A stretch of 64,000 bases of DNA from Blasia pusilla (GCA_050084515.1 CM114273.1:36146001-36210000); one strand, 5' to 3'. Counted from the first letter of the stretch, positions 34,834 through 46,910 are shown. The notes: generated by a model from the letters alone, not told the origin. Numbers and translations are program-made.

Positions 34834-36569
34834 TTCATTAGCATGAGCATTAAGTAGTGTTCTTTGAAGGGAAGTGTATAATTGAATGTGGTTCTACATT
34901 GGGGAAACCATAAGGGCATGATGTCGTCTGTAGTTATGAATGTTCATTCAAAGGAAGTGTACAATTGAATATGCTTATGAGGTGTTGTTAGAAGGTGGAG
35001 TGGAGAGCACTTACCACTAACGTGTTATGTTAGTAACTATTTTTTAAAATTTGGATTTTTTTTCCGCTAAGGTTGAAGTTTGCTAATGTACACGAAATTT
35101 TTGGACCTCCTCCTCTCATCAATATGCTTATGGATCTTTAAACACAAATTCGCACATCATATTTTTTGTATTTTTTATACATTGAGATTGTTGATTGCAA
35201 TCGGATCATATTATGACCTAGAACTATTATTACAAATAGAACTACTTAGCCATGCTCATATATCTCTTCTAAACCCTTGTTTCCAACTACAATCTTTCAT
35301 ATACTAATCCCTTTTCTTCCCAATTTACTTACCCCTATATTATCATCCACCATCACCTCATTCACCCTCCATCTCCTCTCCTTGTAAGTTTCTTTCTTCT
35401 ACATCTGTGCCAAAGGTTTATCTCATATCTTGTGGTAAAGAGTTTGCTCTTGTTTGGATCAAAACACATTAATGATATTATCGATCCATGCATGGGCCTT
35501 CAATCATTAATTTTATACTACCTCCTATTGCAATCCCTACAATAGCTCTTTGGGTTTGGTTAAGCCAAATTGATCTTCTCGCTATTTCCATCTTAGTCTA
35601 CCTCGTCTTAGACGGTACAAAAGTATTCTTACTACTCTTTGCCCCATCATTGAACAAGTATTCCTTTTCCCATTAGAAAAGTCAGAAGATAATCCCATAG
35701 ATGTCAATGTTTGTTATCTCTTATTTGTTCATTGTAAAACCTCCTCGAGCGTTCATCCCTTTATTTCTCAAGATTGTGAGAATCTTTTGATTGAGTACTT
35801 ACTTTGAGCACATGCCTTAGCAACGACTTAACCCACTCAACGAGAGGCTTTGCATGCACGAGAGTCATATGTAGTCTATTTTTGGAGTAAGTTAGTGAGT
35901 TTTCAGGCGCACCTCGAGCATTAGGACCTCTCTTTTCAACAGTTCTAAACGTGGACACAGTATGTGGCAATCTTGGAAGCTCTCTATCCTCCAAGTTGTG
36001 ATGTATCATGTTTTGTGGATCTTGACTTGGGAGTTTTCACAAGGGCATTACTTCATACGCCTCACTTAGCAATAGGTAGGCTACCAAACGCTGTTTTTTA
36101 GCATCTTCACAATTGCTTTATCCCAGCAGATTCAATAAGTGGATTTATCTCTTCATATAAGGTTTGTGCACATATTTCCATAGGCCTTCTTTTTTACTCA
36201 ATCTCTAGGCTCCTTAAGGTTTGTTATTTATTGGTTATGGATTACCCTCTTTCTAATGTTGGCCTTTTGGCTATTGAAAAGGTTTTATACCACTTGGTTA
36301 ATCCAATGTTCTACTTATAGTTTCATCCCCACTCTAGCGTCCACTTATTTCTTCATCAATATGGAGTTTCCACCTGTTGTGGTTGTGTGGTAGTGGTTCA
36401 TAGGATACACTCTATTCTTGATATTCATCCAGATTGGGTAGCAATTCTAGACAATGTGGCTTACGCATTCAATTCACTGTGATGTGCAATCATATTTGAG
36501 GCGTTATAGTCTATAAGAAGACATCTAGCAAGTCTCATTCCATTTGTCCACGTTCTCCTTTTATACCTA
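34834..36569. other. AT-rich intergenic, no gene seen
   Basis: Only short frames, none recognisable; probably decayed repeats. Confidence 0.45.
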
Positions 36570-36777
36570 CTAGTGTAAGCTTGTGAGAATCGGTGAGATA
36601 CGCGCGTTCAAATTATCTTGTAATAAACCCAAAAAAATTTCAAATATCATTTTAAATAAATTTTGAACTATCCTATTAGTTTAGAAGGTGAGTGATCTTA
36701 TTGGTTGAAAATGTCAAGTCTCAAGAGAAGAGTAGTTTGCAAAATGAAGGGGTACTCTCCAATAATAATGCACATGA
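36570..36777 (-). mobile_element. Helitron-like mini-element with A/T flanks
   Basis: Minus strand: begins A|TCATGTGCATTATTATTGG then AGAGTACC and ends at CTAG|T (36570-36573 on the plus strand). Inside it shares TTTGCAAAATGAAG with the 20.5-kb copies. The 3' hairpin is not obvious. Length 208 bases, no coding. Confidence 0.55.
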
Positions 36778-37420
36778 TATGCCCATTATCTATTCTCACG
36801 TTTATACTTCTAGAAACTATAATATTTTCTAATTAGTATGTGGCATGTATCAAGGTGATTCCATGGGTCTCCAACTTTTTTCCATTACACATATTTAAGC
36901 CCTTTGAGCATCAACCCATCTTGTCTCTTCCCTTCTGTTTCCATCACTCGTTTTTATCGAAGTGCATCTTTGTTCTGTTGCTATTGATATCCACATTATA
37001 GGCCCTCCTTCTAAAGTAATTACCACTCACAATCATCTCTATCTTAAACCTTAAAGTCTAGCCTAATAAATGTTGCGTGTGGTCTGCTTCATGCCTTCCC
37101 TCAACATTCATCCTACCTACTCCTGATTTTACTATTTGGATGGAAGGGATTTGGGTTCATGGCATCCCAATTGGCAATGTATTTAAGTTCTTGGATGAGT
37201 ATGTTTGGAAAGATATAAAATAGCTTCATTTATTACCTTATATAGGGGATTCCCAACTGGCTTATGGGATTCTCTTCCAATATTTTGGATCACGTTCGTC
37301 CTACCCTCTTCACACTTATCCTCCCACTTTAGCAGGGTTGCACACGGACAATGTCTATGTCGGTCGTGTGGACAGACATGTCCATGTCGGGTACCTACGG
37401 CCTGAGCCTGTGTAGAACCC
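36778..37420. other. Intergenic, no recognisable gene
   Basis: Frames are short. A run of sense codons near 37130-37200 (GIWVHGIPIGNVFKF) has a protein-like look, possibly a decayed retroelement, but is too short to name. Confidence 0.35.
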
Positions 37421-37552
37421 GGCTAATGGAGCCTGCATACGTTGCGTGGCCCGCAACAAGGCTCGCAAGGCAGGCTTGGCCCCCATTGGGCGGGCTCATG
37501 CCCACGCAGGGCCTAGTTGCAGGCCACGCAACAAGTGCGGGCTCCATCAGCT
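37421..37552. repeat. GC-rich foldback
   Basis: Arms 37421-37468 and 37505-37552 are imperfect inverted copies. Matching blocks include ATGGAGCC/GGCTCCAT and GTTGCGTGGCC/GGCCACGCAAC, around a centre (GGCAGGCTTGGCCCCCATTG) that is nearly self-complementary. The GC content contrasts sharply with the AT-rich surroundings. It resembles non-autonomous foldback elements, but no target duplication was identified. Confidence 0.65.
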
Positions 37553-40067
37553 CGGGTCTATGCGGTGGGCTCACATGCGGGCTTGGGTGCGGGGCGGGCA
37601 TGTACGGACTTGTCTATTTCTGAGCAGCCTTGCACTTTAGAGTTCTTATCTTGGTTGGGTTTTTTTCATACTTCTATCATGGAAATTTTTGATCGACTTC
37701 TTGGTTAGAATATATTTTAGGGAGATGAAGATATTTTGGCTTCACTATAAGCTATCTTCTCTATTTCCTTTGGATTTGTGGGGATTTCCTCCAAAGTTAT
37801 ATCTACACCAACAATGTATTTTGGGAGTTGGGTCAAGATTTCTCTTAAGAGATGCATCTATCTCGATGGATCATATGACCCATATAGATTAGGGGGATGT
37901 ATTATTCCAACAATAGTTGAGATTTGCTTAAGCTCTTCTTCCACTTGCTAAACAAGAAATTCTACCGTCTTTTAATCAATTATTATAGAAGGGTTTGATC
38001 GACTTCAAGAGCTTATCTTTGAGAATTTGCACCAAATCAATTTTTCTAATGTTCTCTAAGGCATTTTTTGATAACTAGTTATCAAGTTGTTTGCGTATTT
38101 TGGCTTATTACAAATCCTCTTATTCTTCCATTCATCTTCCATACAATATATTCTTAATAGCTCTGCATGTATGCCTTGGATTTGGTTATCTTTCTCTTCT
38201 AGATATGCCAAATTGTGTATGCAAAGAGCCCATTGATGTAAGGATATCTACATTCTCTGATATGCACATGGTGGAAAACGAACAAGGATTTGTGATGTGA
38301 TTAAAGAGGCAATAGCTTTAGTTGTTCGTATTGAAGATAGTGTACACCGTTGGGTGAGAGCAACCACATGTCCTACTTTCTACCATGCAAGAAACTTCTC
38401 ATCAGAGAGTTTTCCTAGTTATATCATGAGATGACTTTCGTCTTTTAGGTTATGTGGCATCACAAATAGCTAAATCTATGGCCCTCATGGTAGCGGGGAT
38501 CTAAGAAGCGAGTGGTGATTGCAAGTCTAAGGAGGAAATACCTTGGTGTGACCTATCAAAGTTGAAACCTAGACTAGCTCGTCGCTAGACTAGGAAGGGT
38601 GGCAAAATCATTCGCGGGAATAATGCTAGACGAGGCGCACACATGTCTTTAGACTAGCCTTAGGTGATAAAGGGGCGTAGTTACTCACTGGGACAAGACA
38701 AGACATGCAAGGTTTAAGACCTTGGAGCCAAGCGCCAAGTGAAGGGCAAGAAGCAAGGAACATATGAGTATTCAAGATATGCAAGACGCTTCGAGACTAT
38801 TCATGAAATACAAAGGGTGGCAAGACAACTATGAGATATGGGGGGGGGGGGGGGGCACTCTCCCTCTCTATCTGCTCAAGCCCTTGACCTATAAACTTAT
38901 CATGATGCGTGTTTGGCTGTGTTTCATGTTTGAGCTAAGGAATGTGGCTAGAGGAATTAACTGACACATTCCTATTTAGAAAGCAACTTGGGGAGATTGC
39001 TTAAGGCTTGGGGAAGAGGCTTCATAGGAAGTGGATATGCACTTGGGAAGAATTGAGTTGATTAGTGCTTGGTGGCGTATGGGCTTCCTCTAGAACATGC
39101 AACCGATTGAGTCTTAGGGAATCAATCTAAGTCTTTTGCTTGCAAAGCTAAAGGCGGGGAATGCTTCGGGATGAAGCTAGTTGAAGTAGAGGACACACTC
39201 TACGACTTGTGTTGGTTATTGATCCGACATGTTGTGATTTGGTGTGTCATACTAAAGGTTACATGGCTGATGCAATAGAGAGAATGAAGGAATTAAGTTA
39301 TGCAAGCTATGCGGTGAGACATATGACGAATAGATATATTATTTTTTTGAGTGGAAGTTTTTGGGCACTTACATATGTCTTTTGATATTTTATTAAGATT
39401 ATTTGTTCACCACTCCCTCAAGAATCATCAACTCATCCCTTCTTGTAGTCCATCTCTCTTTGTTGTGACTACTTATTATGCATTTAAGTGACATGACTAT
39501 GTGCTCGAGCATTGGCGTTGCTACGTCAAGCCGAAGTGGTTTACCTTCGACACGTATTGTTCACAATATTGCAATGAGTTTGCCATCGCGCTGGATTGGT
39601 GGATTTCAATATGTCTTGGGTTGGGCCCAAGTCTTCACTCGTCTCTTGCGCTCAACCCTCGGATGGGTTCATCTTGTATACAAGGAATGGTAAACAGTAA
39701 TTGTCGAAATAAAACAGATCAAGCCGAAGTGGTCATGGACCATCATTTTTTTCTTGACCGGGCAGACTATCCAATGCATAGAGTAACCCGAGACATACTG
39801 GCTCGTGTGATTTTAATTAAAGTTAATTTCGTGTAAAGTAAGTGTAATAAGATTCATTAATACAAACTTAAAGATCCATGTGAATAAGCCTCATTAATAC
39901 AAACTCATATTAATACTATGAGTAACCATCCAATTTTCATATTAATACGAACTCTGCGATGTGATAGTGTGACCTTACCATTTTCATTTAATACTACGAA
40001 TTTGTTAAAACCTTATTTAATACTACGAACTCCAAGCTCTAAGGTTGGTACAAAGAGACCTTATGAG
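37553..40067. other. Intergenic; a 16-G run, no recognisable gene
   Basis: No frame resembles a known family. A run of 16 G lies at 38840-38855. The stretch 39840-40030 repeats short AT-rich phrases (AATACAAACTC, TTAATACTA). Confidence 0.4.
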
Positions 40068-40420
40068 CAGGGTCCGGGAGTTTTTTTAAGAGAGGGGGTA
40101 AATTTCTGGCAGTAGGTTGAATAAACCGGTAATTAAAAATTTTTAACCGGTTTCAAAAGGTAATATTTGAAACTCCCGGGAAATTTCTGGGGTTTTTTTA
40201 AAGTTTTCAGAAAATTTCAGAAATTTTATTCTTCTCCGCAGTTCATTTTTGATTACTCGGAATGTTGTTCGGCTGATATCCGGTATTTGAAATACTAACC
40301 GGAAAATTTTTTCCACGTATCTTTTGGACTTAAGCCTCTTTTCATTTCTTCTCCACTTCTGGAGTCTTGGACCTGAATTTTATTGCAAACATTCACTTCA
40401 CACTTTCTTTTAGTACATCA

Positions 40421-40473
40421 TCCTTGGCAGGAATTGAACCTGGCTAGGCCTCCCACCAACTGGGAGCCAAGGA
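40421..40473 (-). repeat. tRNA-like segment in the hAT 3' region
   Basis: On the minus strand this 53-base segment starts TCCTTGGC and ends GCCAAGGA, an 8-bp acceptor-like stem. It contains TGGCTCCCAGTTGG (fits the tRNA A box) and GGTTCAATTCC (fits the B box). The anticodon arm is missing, so it cannot be a working tRNA. It may be a SINE-head-like or chance fold inside the transposon 3' UTR. Confidence 0.5.
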
Positions 40474-40486
40474 TTTGACCCCTCTA

Positions 40487-40526
40487 TAATACATTGAAGC
40501 TTTTTAGTAAAAGCTTCAATGTATTA
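40487..40526. repeat. Perfect 18-bp hairpin just 3' of the hAT transposase
   Basis: Arms 40487-40504 and 40509-40526 are perfect inverted repeats around TAGT; the left arm reads TAATACATTGAAGCTTTT. Imperfect pairing extends outward (GACCCCTCTA against TAGAAAAGGGAC). It lies about 45 bases past the transposase stop codon, so it would fall in the mRNA 3' end. Confidence 0.85.
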
Positions 40527-40572
40527 GAAAAGGGACCCCCTTATCCCTACCACTAAGCTTTTCCCCCTCATC

Positions 40573-42456
40573 TTACACATCCACAACAACTTCACTTGGG
40601 TCTAAGGCATTTAAATTTACGCGAACTTCTGGTGGAATTTCTATCTCTGGAATATATCTCTCAGGATTGGCATACACATACCTAAAGTGTGCTGAATTCT
40701 TCCAAAGAACTACAGATTCAACCAACAAAGCTTCATAATCATCTATTTTCCCCTCTAAGGAAATCCTAAGAACAACATCCAAATGCTTTGTCATTAACCT
40801 ATTCCTACTTTTAGTCTTAATCACATTCTGCACAGAGAAAGCTCTCTCACAAATAGCAGTACTAACACACTGTACCCTAGCAATATTGGCTAAAATGAGC
40901 AAGTTAGAGAACTTACATTGCAAGGACGGGCTCCAACTTACCATAGCCCACAAGTCCTTGAAGTTCCGATCTTTCCACTCCGTGGTGGCAATGAGCTTAA
41001 ATGATTGAAACTCTTGTTTCACAACTCCTACACTTAGTAAAGAAGGTTGCAAGTGACCTTTGAAGGGTAAGTCCGTCCCAAAATGTGCACAGAGGTCATC
41101 CAATTCCTTACAATCCCAACTATTTAGTCCCACTTGCCTTGAAGGCATGTGTAGAGGATTCATTATCCTCATAGCACTAATCAAATTGTTATCTCTAAAC
41201 CGATCTCGTAAAGCTACACAAACACTCTCAGAAAAATTCTTCTGAAACAACAAGGCAGCCTCTAGATCCTTTCCTGTCCGATTCCTCAACATTTCTATGT
41301 TGTGGAACTTTCTGCCCCTAATCTCAGATTGTAAATGTTTCAAATAACCCCATGGAGGACCAAAGTCTGGTAGAATGTGATAACCACTTTCTTCAGAGAA
41401 AGTGGAGGCATTCAGATCAGGGTTCTCCATTACAAAATTCATTGTTATGGAAGCTATTTCAGAAGTCACTATACTACCTATGGTACTAACATCTACAAAC
41501 TTATATTGGAACACCTTACTCAAGTTAGCAAGAAGAAACAAAATATCTGCCAAAAAGTACAGCTGATATATCATCTGAAATGATCTGAATTTGTTATACA
41601 AATTTGCAGCATTACCATCATCTTTCGAGGGCGAGATATCTCTGAAATATGCAAGGACAGATTCCAATGAGTCACATAAAGTAGTGACAACGCGTGACAA
41701 CCAAATAATCTTGTGATACCTCTTCATCACTTTCTGAGAATCGTTCAACTTCTCTTGCAAAGTTGCAAGACCACACTTCCTCTTGGACAACCTTCTAAAA
41801 TATCCAGCTACTGCATTCAAGATTGAATCTACTTCTTTAGATATTTCCTTACACCCTACACCTTTTGATGTTGTTAAAGCAGCGAGATTCGTCCTGTGCG
41901 CCACACAATGCACAGACAACATAAAAGGATTTATCTTATGTTTCAGGTGAGATGCTACTCTGTTTTGGCTTCCTACCATAGTAGAAGCTCCATCAGATCC
42001 AAAGGCAACCAGTTTTGATCCCTCAAGTCCCGAATCCTTTATCAACTCCAACAAATTGTTAGTGATTGCGTTCGAACATTTCTCTGGACATTGGAGCAAT
42101 CCTATGAAACAAATCTCTACTTGCCCCTCATCTAAGTAAGTTGCAAATACAACAAGGTGTCCAGTGACAGATATATCTGTGGACTCGTCAATCATTATCC
42201 CAAAGAAAGGAGATTGTTGCACTTTAGAAAGGTTCCCCCTGAAAAGAACCTGGCTAATATAAAAACACATATCAGCACAATTTTTTTCATCTTGGTACAA
42301 GTCGCGGGTTATAGGTGCATTCAGTAAATCAATAACTTTATGATTTGAGAACTTTGAAAATGGCAAGGCTTCCTTTGCATCTAAATATGCACATTTGAAC
42401 AGAGTCAAAAGTGCAATATCACAAGTCCGATTTGTAGTGGCTATAGCCTTGGCCAT
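40573..42456 (-). pseudogene. hAT transposase, main frame (N-terminus separated)
   Basis: The 627-codon frame has the ZNF862/KIAA1586-like hAT layout. A DUF4371-type region holds the first catalytic Asp in FGIMIDESTD (Asp90) and the second in AFGSDGASTMVG (Asp155). CVAHRTNLA follows, and the C-terminal hAT dimerisation region has the Glu in ICERAFSVQN (Glu537), then KSRNRLMTKHLD. The intact enzyme cuts hAT ends and inserts them with 8-bp duplications. In the same frame upstream lies HGKSNEHMKLAWACECGE, then a TGA stop two codons before the ATG at 42456. That upstream block belongs to the family's zinc-finger region, so the original start was earlier and this ATG is internal. The catalytic part itself is uninterrupted. 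A splice rescue was tried by eye and none of the nearby AG sites restores the frame. Confidence 0.85.
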
Positions 42457-42508
42457 GGATCATTCCCCACACTCGCAAGCCCATGCAAGCTTCATGTGCT
42501 CATTCGAC

Positions 42509-42823
42509 TTACCATGATCTGTGTGAAGGCCGAAACCTTGGATTAATGGCACCATCCTCGGCAAAGGAGCTTTTCCCCTTACCCTGTCTACAAACTTTGC
42601 AAAAAATCCTACCAGATTCTACATGGAATTCTATCCAATCGAACAAAGTATACCAAACATCCTTCCAAGCCAATCTGTTTTTCTCACTCTGACTTGTCCG
42701 ATGAGTATTTGATTTGTCCCCTTCTCTCCCATCCGATGATCCAGACCTACTGTTCTCCTCTGCAAGGTCTTGACTAACTTCCTTGTGTAGCATCTCATTC
42801 ATTGTTCGCTGTCTCTTAGCCAT
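42509..42823 (-). pseudogene. hAT transposase N-terminus with zinc finger
   Basis: The 104-codon frame starts MAKRQRTMNEML, the basic start motif common in hAT transposases. It continues through an acidic/serine linker to WKDVWYTLFDWIEF and ICKVCRQGKGKSSFAE, the first half of a TTF/BED-like zinc finger. It ends in the wrong frame at FRPSHRSW. The remaining part of the finger (HGKSNEHMKLA) is in the +1 frame, shared with the main transposase. A single frameshift at about 42510-42550 therefore breaks the gene. A GGTAAGT splice-donor-like sequence lies at the end of this frame, so a short intron cannot be fully excluded. Confidence 0.75.
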
Positions 42824-43617
42824 GTAGAGGCTCAGAGAGTGCAGAACAGAGAGTGTAAACTATGACGTAGATACTACAATATGGTGTAAAGGACCAACTA
42901 TATTCTGAGTAAAAATTTTCTCTAACTGTTGTGCAATTCACTAAAGTAATCCAAACCCGCGAGCCCTACTGCCCTACCCAAGGCTCCACCTGGGAAAAAC
43001 TCTAAGCGAAGCTGTGCAAGCTGCACAACATAAACCTGTCACTTAGTAGGTGCTAATGAAACAATGGAGCTCAAGAATATGTGGATCTGAAAAGTACTTA
43101 AACCCAAGACTCGGCAAAAGATACAATGCCAATGCAATGTGAGCCAGAGTTGTCGATACTCAAGCTGGGGGCAAGACGGGGGATGGCGGGAGGGCAGGGA
43201 GGGGCTTGGAAAGAAGCGGACAGGCAGCAGCGGCGCCAGAGTTCTCAGCCTGTGTGTCCAATCATTACCACTATCTACATATAATTCCTTTGAAAGCTAC
43301 AAACATCAGGAGACAACGGGACTAAGTATGCAGGTGTGACACTACAAGTACTGTACCCACCCTTCGCCCGCCATTGTATCCCTGTCCCTCCGTTGTAGTT
43401 CAATTCTCTCGAACCCAATCAAAGTCTGCAGTTAAAACAAGGCACATAGCGAGCAGCAAGGAGAGAGCACCAAAAAGCACCTACCTCACAGCGACGCGCA
43501 GCAACAAACAAGAGAGCATCAGAAGAGAGCGGGTGGAATGGCACGATAAAGCAAAATCGAAAGCTCAAGCGAGCTTCGCTTGGATCTAGGAGGTATTGAT
43601 AGGGATAGAGTGGCGGA

Positions 43618-44035
43618 CCTCCACTCTACCCCCTGCACGATTGAGTGAGGGCGCTGCGCCGCCAAGGAGCCGGGAGCAGTCGAGGACCCGAGGGCCGAGG
43701 TGAGACTCTGAGACGAAAGGAGGCATGCAAATGCCAACCCCTCCACTCTACCCCTGGACGATCGAGTGAGGGCGCCGAGGCTGTGTGACTCGCGAGCAGT
43801 CGAGGACCCGAAGTGCAGACGAAAGGAGACGAATAAGGCATGCAAATGCCAACGCAGCCAACCCCTCCACTCTAGCCGTGGACGATCAAGTGAGGGCGCC
43901 GAGGAGTCGAGACTCGTCACTCGCGAGCAGTCGAGGACCTGAAGTGCAGACGAAAGGAGACGAATAAGGCATGCAAATGCCAACGCAGCCAACCCCTCCA
44001 CTCTACCCCCCTCGGAGCGACGGAGTCTCGTCCAG
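43618..44035. repeat. 122-131 bp GC-rich tandem array inside the hAT element
   Basis: Units begin CCTCCACTCTA at 43618, 43740, 43864 and 43995 (the last partial). Each full unit carries GAGTGAGGGCG, GCAGTCGAGGACC, AGACGAAAGGAG and GGCATGCAAATGCCAA, the last being a short palindrome. It lies upstream of the transposase start, in the promoter-side subterminal region where hAT transposases usually bind repeated motifs. The 179-codon minus-strand frame over it is a by-product. Confidence 0.85.
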
Positions 44036-44406
44036 GCCCGACTGCCCGAGTCGCCCAACCCCCGAGTCCTGAGGTTGCGCCTGGCCCTAAGATGGAGGGC
44101 CTCGATTAGATCTGATAGTGTCTAGTTTTCCGGCAGCCGGAAACTGATGCGGCAGCAAACCGGAATGACTCTTTTTCCGACAACCAGAATCCGAGTGGCA
44201 TACCGTCGGAACGGCGTATTTCCGTCACCTGTTCCCGTGGAATCAGTAGAAAACTGCCCTATCCCTTTCCGTCCAACAAGTTTCCGGGAAACCTCTAGCC
44301 CCTGTCGGAATTGCAGCCGGAAAGTTCGAACTCCCCCCGGATTTATTTGAATTTTCCTGGCTAGGTCAACACGTAGCCCCGGTTCTGCCCGTTCATTGCT
44401 TATGAG

Positions 44407-45779
44407 ATCTCACCGTGATTTCATTTACAAACCCTTCATCCCCTTTTGATTACTAATAATCCAAAATTCATATGAAAGTTCTAATACAAATTTTAGGAGA
44501 ACTAATCTTGAGGCCCCCCCCCCCCACTTTCATGGGTTTTGCCCATTTTCTCTTGACGTTCTGTTTTAGATTTCTTAAGATTTGTTTTTCTCGTCATCTT
44601 TTGAATTTTTTAATAATAAAATAGATTGACATGAAAATCGCTACATGAAGAGGCGTGAGTATGTTCTCCAATTCTGGACGGAGGCTACCACGCGACTCGC
44701 ACCCAACCAAAATTAGAAAATGCATGGAAAAGCCATAATTGAGGGACCCCATATGCATCGCCAAAGCTGGGCCACAAGTGACCGGAAACAAGGGAAAACG
44801 CTGACGAAACCATATGGTCGTGCCAAAATAGCGTCGGTGGTCTTAGTTAGCCTTTGTGCCGTCAGATTTGGCCACACAACCCCTGGAGAATATCCGAACC
44901 ACCGGCTCGGCCTCTGTCGGAGCCGCCTAGTGCCACGCCACGCGTTGGGTAAGTAGAGCTTCGGCTTCGCGACGAATCACTACCGCCGTGCCTAAGTAAC
45001 CGAGAGAGAAGCTTCCGGTGAATGCATTAAACGAAACTGTGAGCGTTAGATCTCCATCGGACGCTGGACATGAGCGCGGGTGCGCTCCATCAATCTATGG
45101 CATCGAAAGATATTCCGGTGAACTGGAGAAAGGGTCGAGGGATTGGTTGGACCTCCCGTAAACGCCACAGCAGTACTGTAGTGGTGGTGGTAGCATCTGG
45201 TTCGTCGATTACGCGCCATCGCCGTTGGCTGGCGAGCCCTGTCGACTGTTCCGTGCTGCTCGATTCCATTCACCTTCTGTAGGGCCCACCCCAAAACTCG
45301 GTCGGTCCCACATCCTCGCGATGGGAAAGATTATGGAACCGGGTGGACCCTCGTGACAAATGTGGGATACGGTTTTAGTAACAAACACCTTTCTATGATA
45401 GGTATAACCATTTTATTATAAAATAAATTTCAAAAGAGGATAAAGAAAGATAATAACATAAAAAAGTCAAAAATATATTAAAAAATGCAAAAAGAAAATA
45501 GCAACAAACCAAAACAAACATCGGCTCAATGAACTACACGATTGATAGTCTAAAAAAATCTGATGTCTTCTTTCGGGTACTATAGTCTATTACTAGTCGG
45601 GTTATATTTTATTTTCATTTATTATCTCTTTTTAATTTCCTCTTTGAAAGTGACACGCATCAATATCTTAAGATCCCTTAGAGGACCTCTAATGAGGAAG
45701 TTTTTTTCAAATCCTGTCCTCTTTTAATGTTACATATATTGATTCTAACAACTTAGATTCATTTGACCAATTTAGAAGC
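44407..45779. other. Intergenic, no recognisable gene
   Basis: A run of about 12 C lies near 44514-44525. The part 44.7-45.3 kb is GC-richer with overlapping short frames on both strands, none recognisable. Confidence 0.4.
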
Positions 45780-46910
45780 GGAGAAGGGGAGAGGCTTCAA
45801 TTAAAAAAAAGGATGATGGAAAATCCATAAAGGATGAAAAAAAAAAAGAGGATTTAGAGAGTCGAGTTCGTGAAGACCTCAACCGGCTTGGAGTTAGAAA
45901 GGGTGCAAAGAGGAGTCTTCTTTAATCCGTGCTTGTAGTGAGCACCATCTAGTTAAAAGAAGTGAAGGAATTCTCTTTCTTGGGAATGGTAAGTGGGAGC
46001 TTACATTAAGAGATGAAGCTTTTAGTTTCGATAATATCACCGGAATCCTTTTTATTTTTGAATGAATGATAGGATATTTCTTTTTTTACATGCAATCTGC
46101 TAAAAATGCTTCTTCTTTTTTAAATTGATATTTATGTATCATGCTTATGCATATGGGAAACTTACCGATAGGATGTAAAATGAGTGTTGACTCTCCAATA
46201 AAAGATAACCTTAATAAAAAGGGAATCCCTTTGAAGCACAAAGAGGTGATAATGAGTAAGAAACATGTATCGTGAATAAAGAAAAAAAATGCGACTCCTT
46301 CCAAGCTTAATTCACCAACAATAGAAATAATATCTTCGACATATAAACTAATGAACACCACTAGAGGGCCTTTAGAAATGGTGTCTCCCATAGCATGAAC
46401 CTATCTTGAGAAGCACATTGGTTGGGCACTCTACGAAGCAATGGAGATCCATTGTCTACATTATAAGAGTGCAATTGTAATAATTACCCATATTTGAGGT
46501 GGAAAAGATGCCTATTCAATAATGAAAGTGTGAAACCTTCCCCCCACTCCATATACCTCTATGGCTAGTAGGATGAATCGATATCCTTCGTGAAGAGGAC
46601 TATAAAGTTTAGGCTTCTTTGTGCCCTCTACTCCTTATACCAATCTCCCTTTTTGCACTAGGTTTGCTCGAACATATTTTCATTTGGATTTGTGACTATG
46701 ACATCGGCCATCCTCACTTGAACCTCCGGCATCACAAAAAGATCAACATAAATGAGGGAATCCCACACGAAGTAGTCTTGCTTTTCTACATGTGGAAGTT
46801 GCTCTCACGAGCAATACTGAATATGATATCCCACATAGTATCGTAAGCAACAATCCTCATACCCCTAATCGGACAATGTGCCAAATGCACTCCAAGATAA
46901 TCTTGGCTCT
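45780..46910 (-). mobile_element. LINE-like retroelement, 3' relic (copy 1)
   Basis: On the minus strand, broken frames read SIARESNFHM (about 46800), then KKPKLYSPLHEGYRF and AIEVYG (about 46560-46620). These match the second copy near 56.7-57.1 kb, residue block by residue block. The shared pattern (RD.. SIAR..GFH, DVV..NPTR, KK...Y...DG.RF.PLAIE.YG, then .ALQ.A.A) resembles the region after the reverse transcriptase in plant non-LTR-type elements. The 3' tail at 45.8 kb has GATGGAAAATCC, found again near 55.6, 56.2 and 56.4 kb. No reverse transcriptase core is present. Confidence 0.45.

Larger units (their letters stand above)
40068..44398 (-). mobile_element. hAT transposon with 8-bp target duplication
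   Basis: The element is bounded by exact 8-base direct repeats CTTATGAG at 40060-40067 and 44399-44406, the target size of hAT elements. The left end is CAGGGTCCGGG. The right end, read inward on the other strand, is CAATGAACGGG. Both begin CA and share CGGG, as hAT ends do, though imperfectly. Inside, on the minus strand, lie a zinc-finger N-terminus (42823-42509) and a 627-codon transposase frame (42456-40573). The 5' subterminal part holds a tandem array (43618-44035); the 3' subterminal part holds a tRNA-like segment and a perfect hairpin. One frameshift and one stop disable the gene. Clean target repeats suggest fairly recent insertion. Confidence 0.82.

Noticed and set aside
40421-40473. 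A functional tRNA gene
   Set aside because: At 53 bases it lacks the anticodon arm, so only a tRNA-like relic is claimed.
42456-42530. Intron joining the hAT zinc finger to the transposase
   Set aside because: A GTAAGT donor is present, but every nearby AG acceptor I tried leads to a stop; frameshift plus stop is simpler.
43519-44058. 179-codon minus-strand frame in the hAT element
   Set aside because: Repetitive translation of the tandem array.
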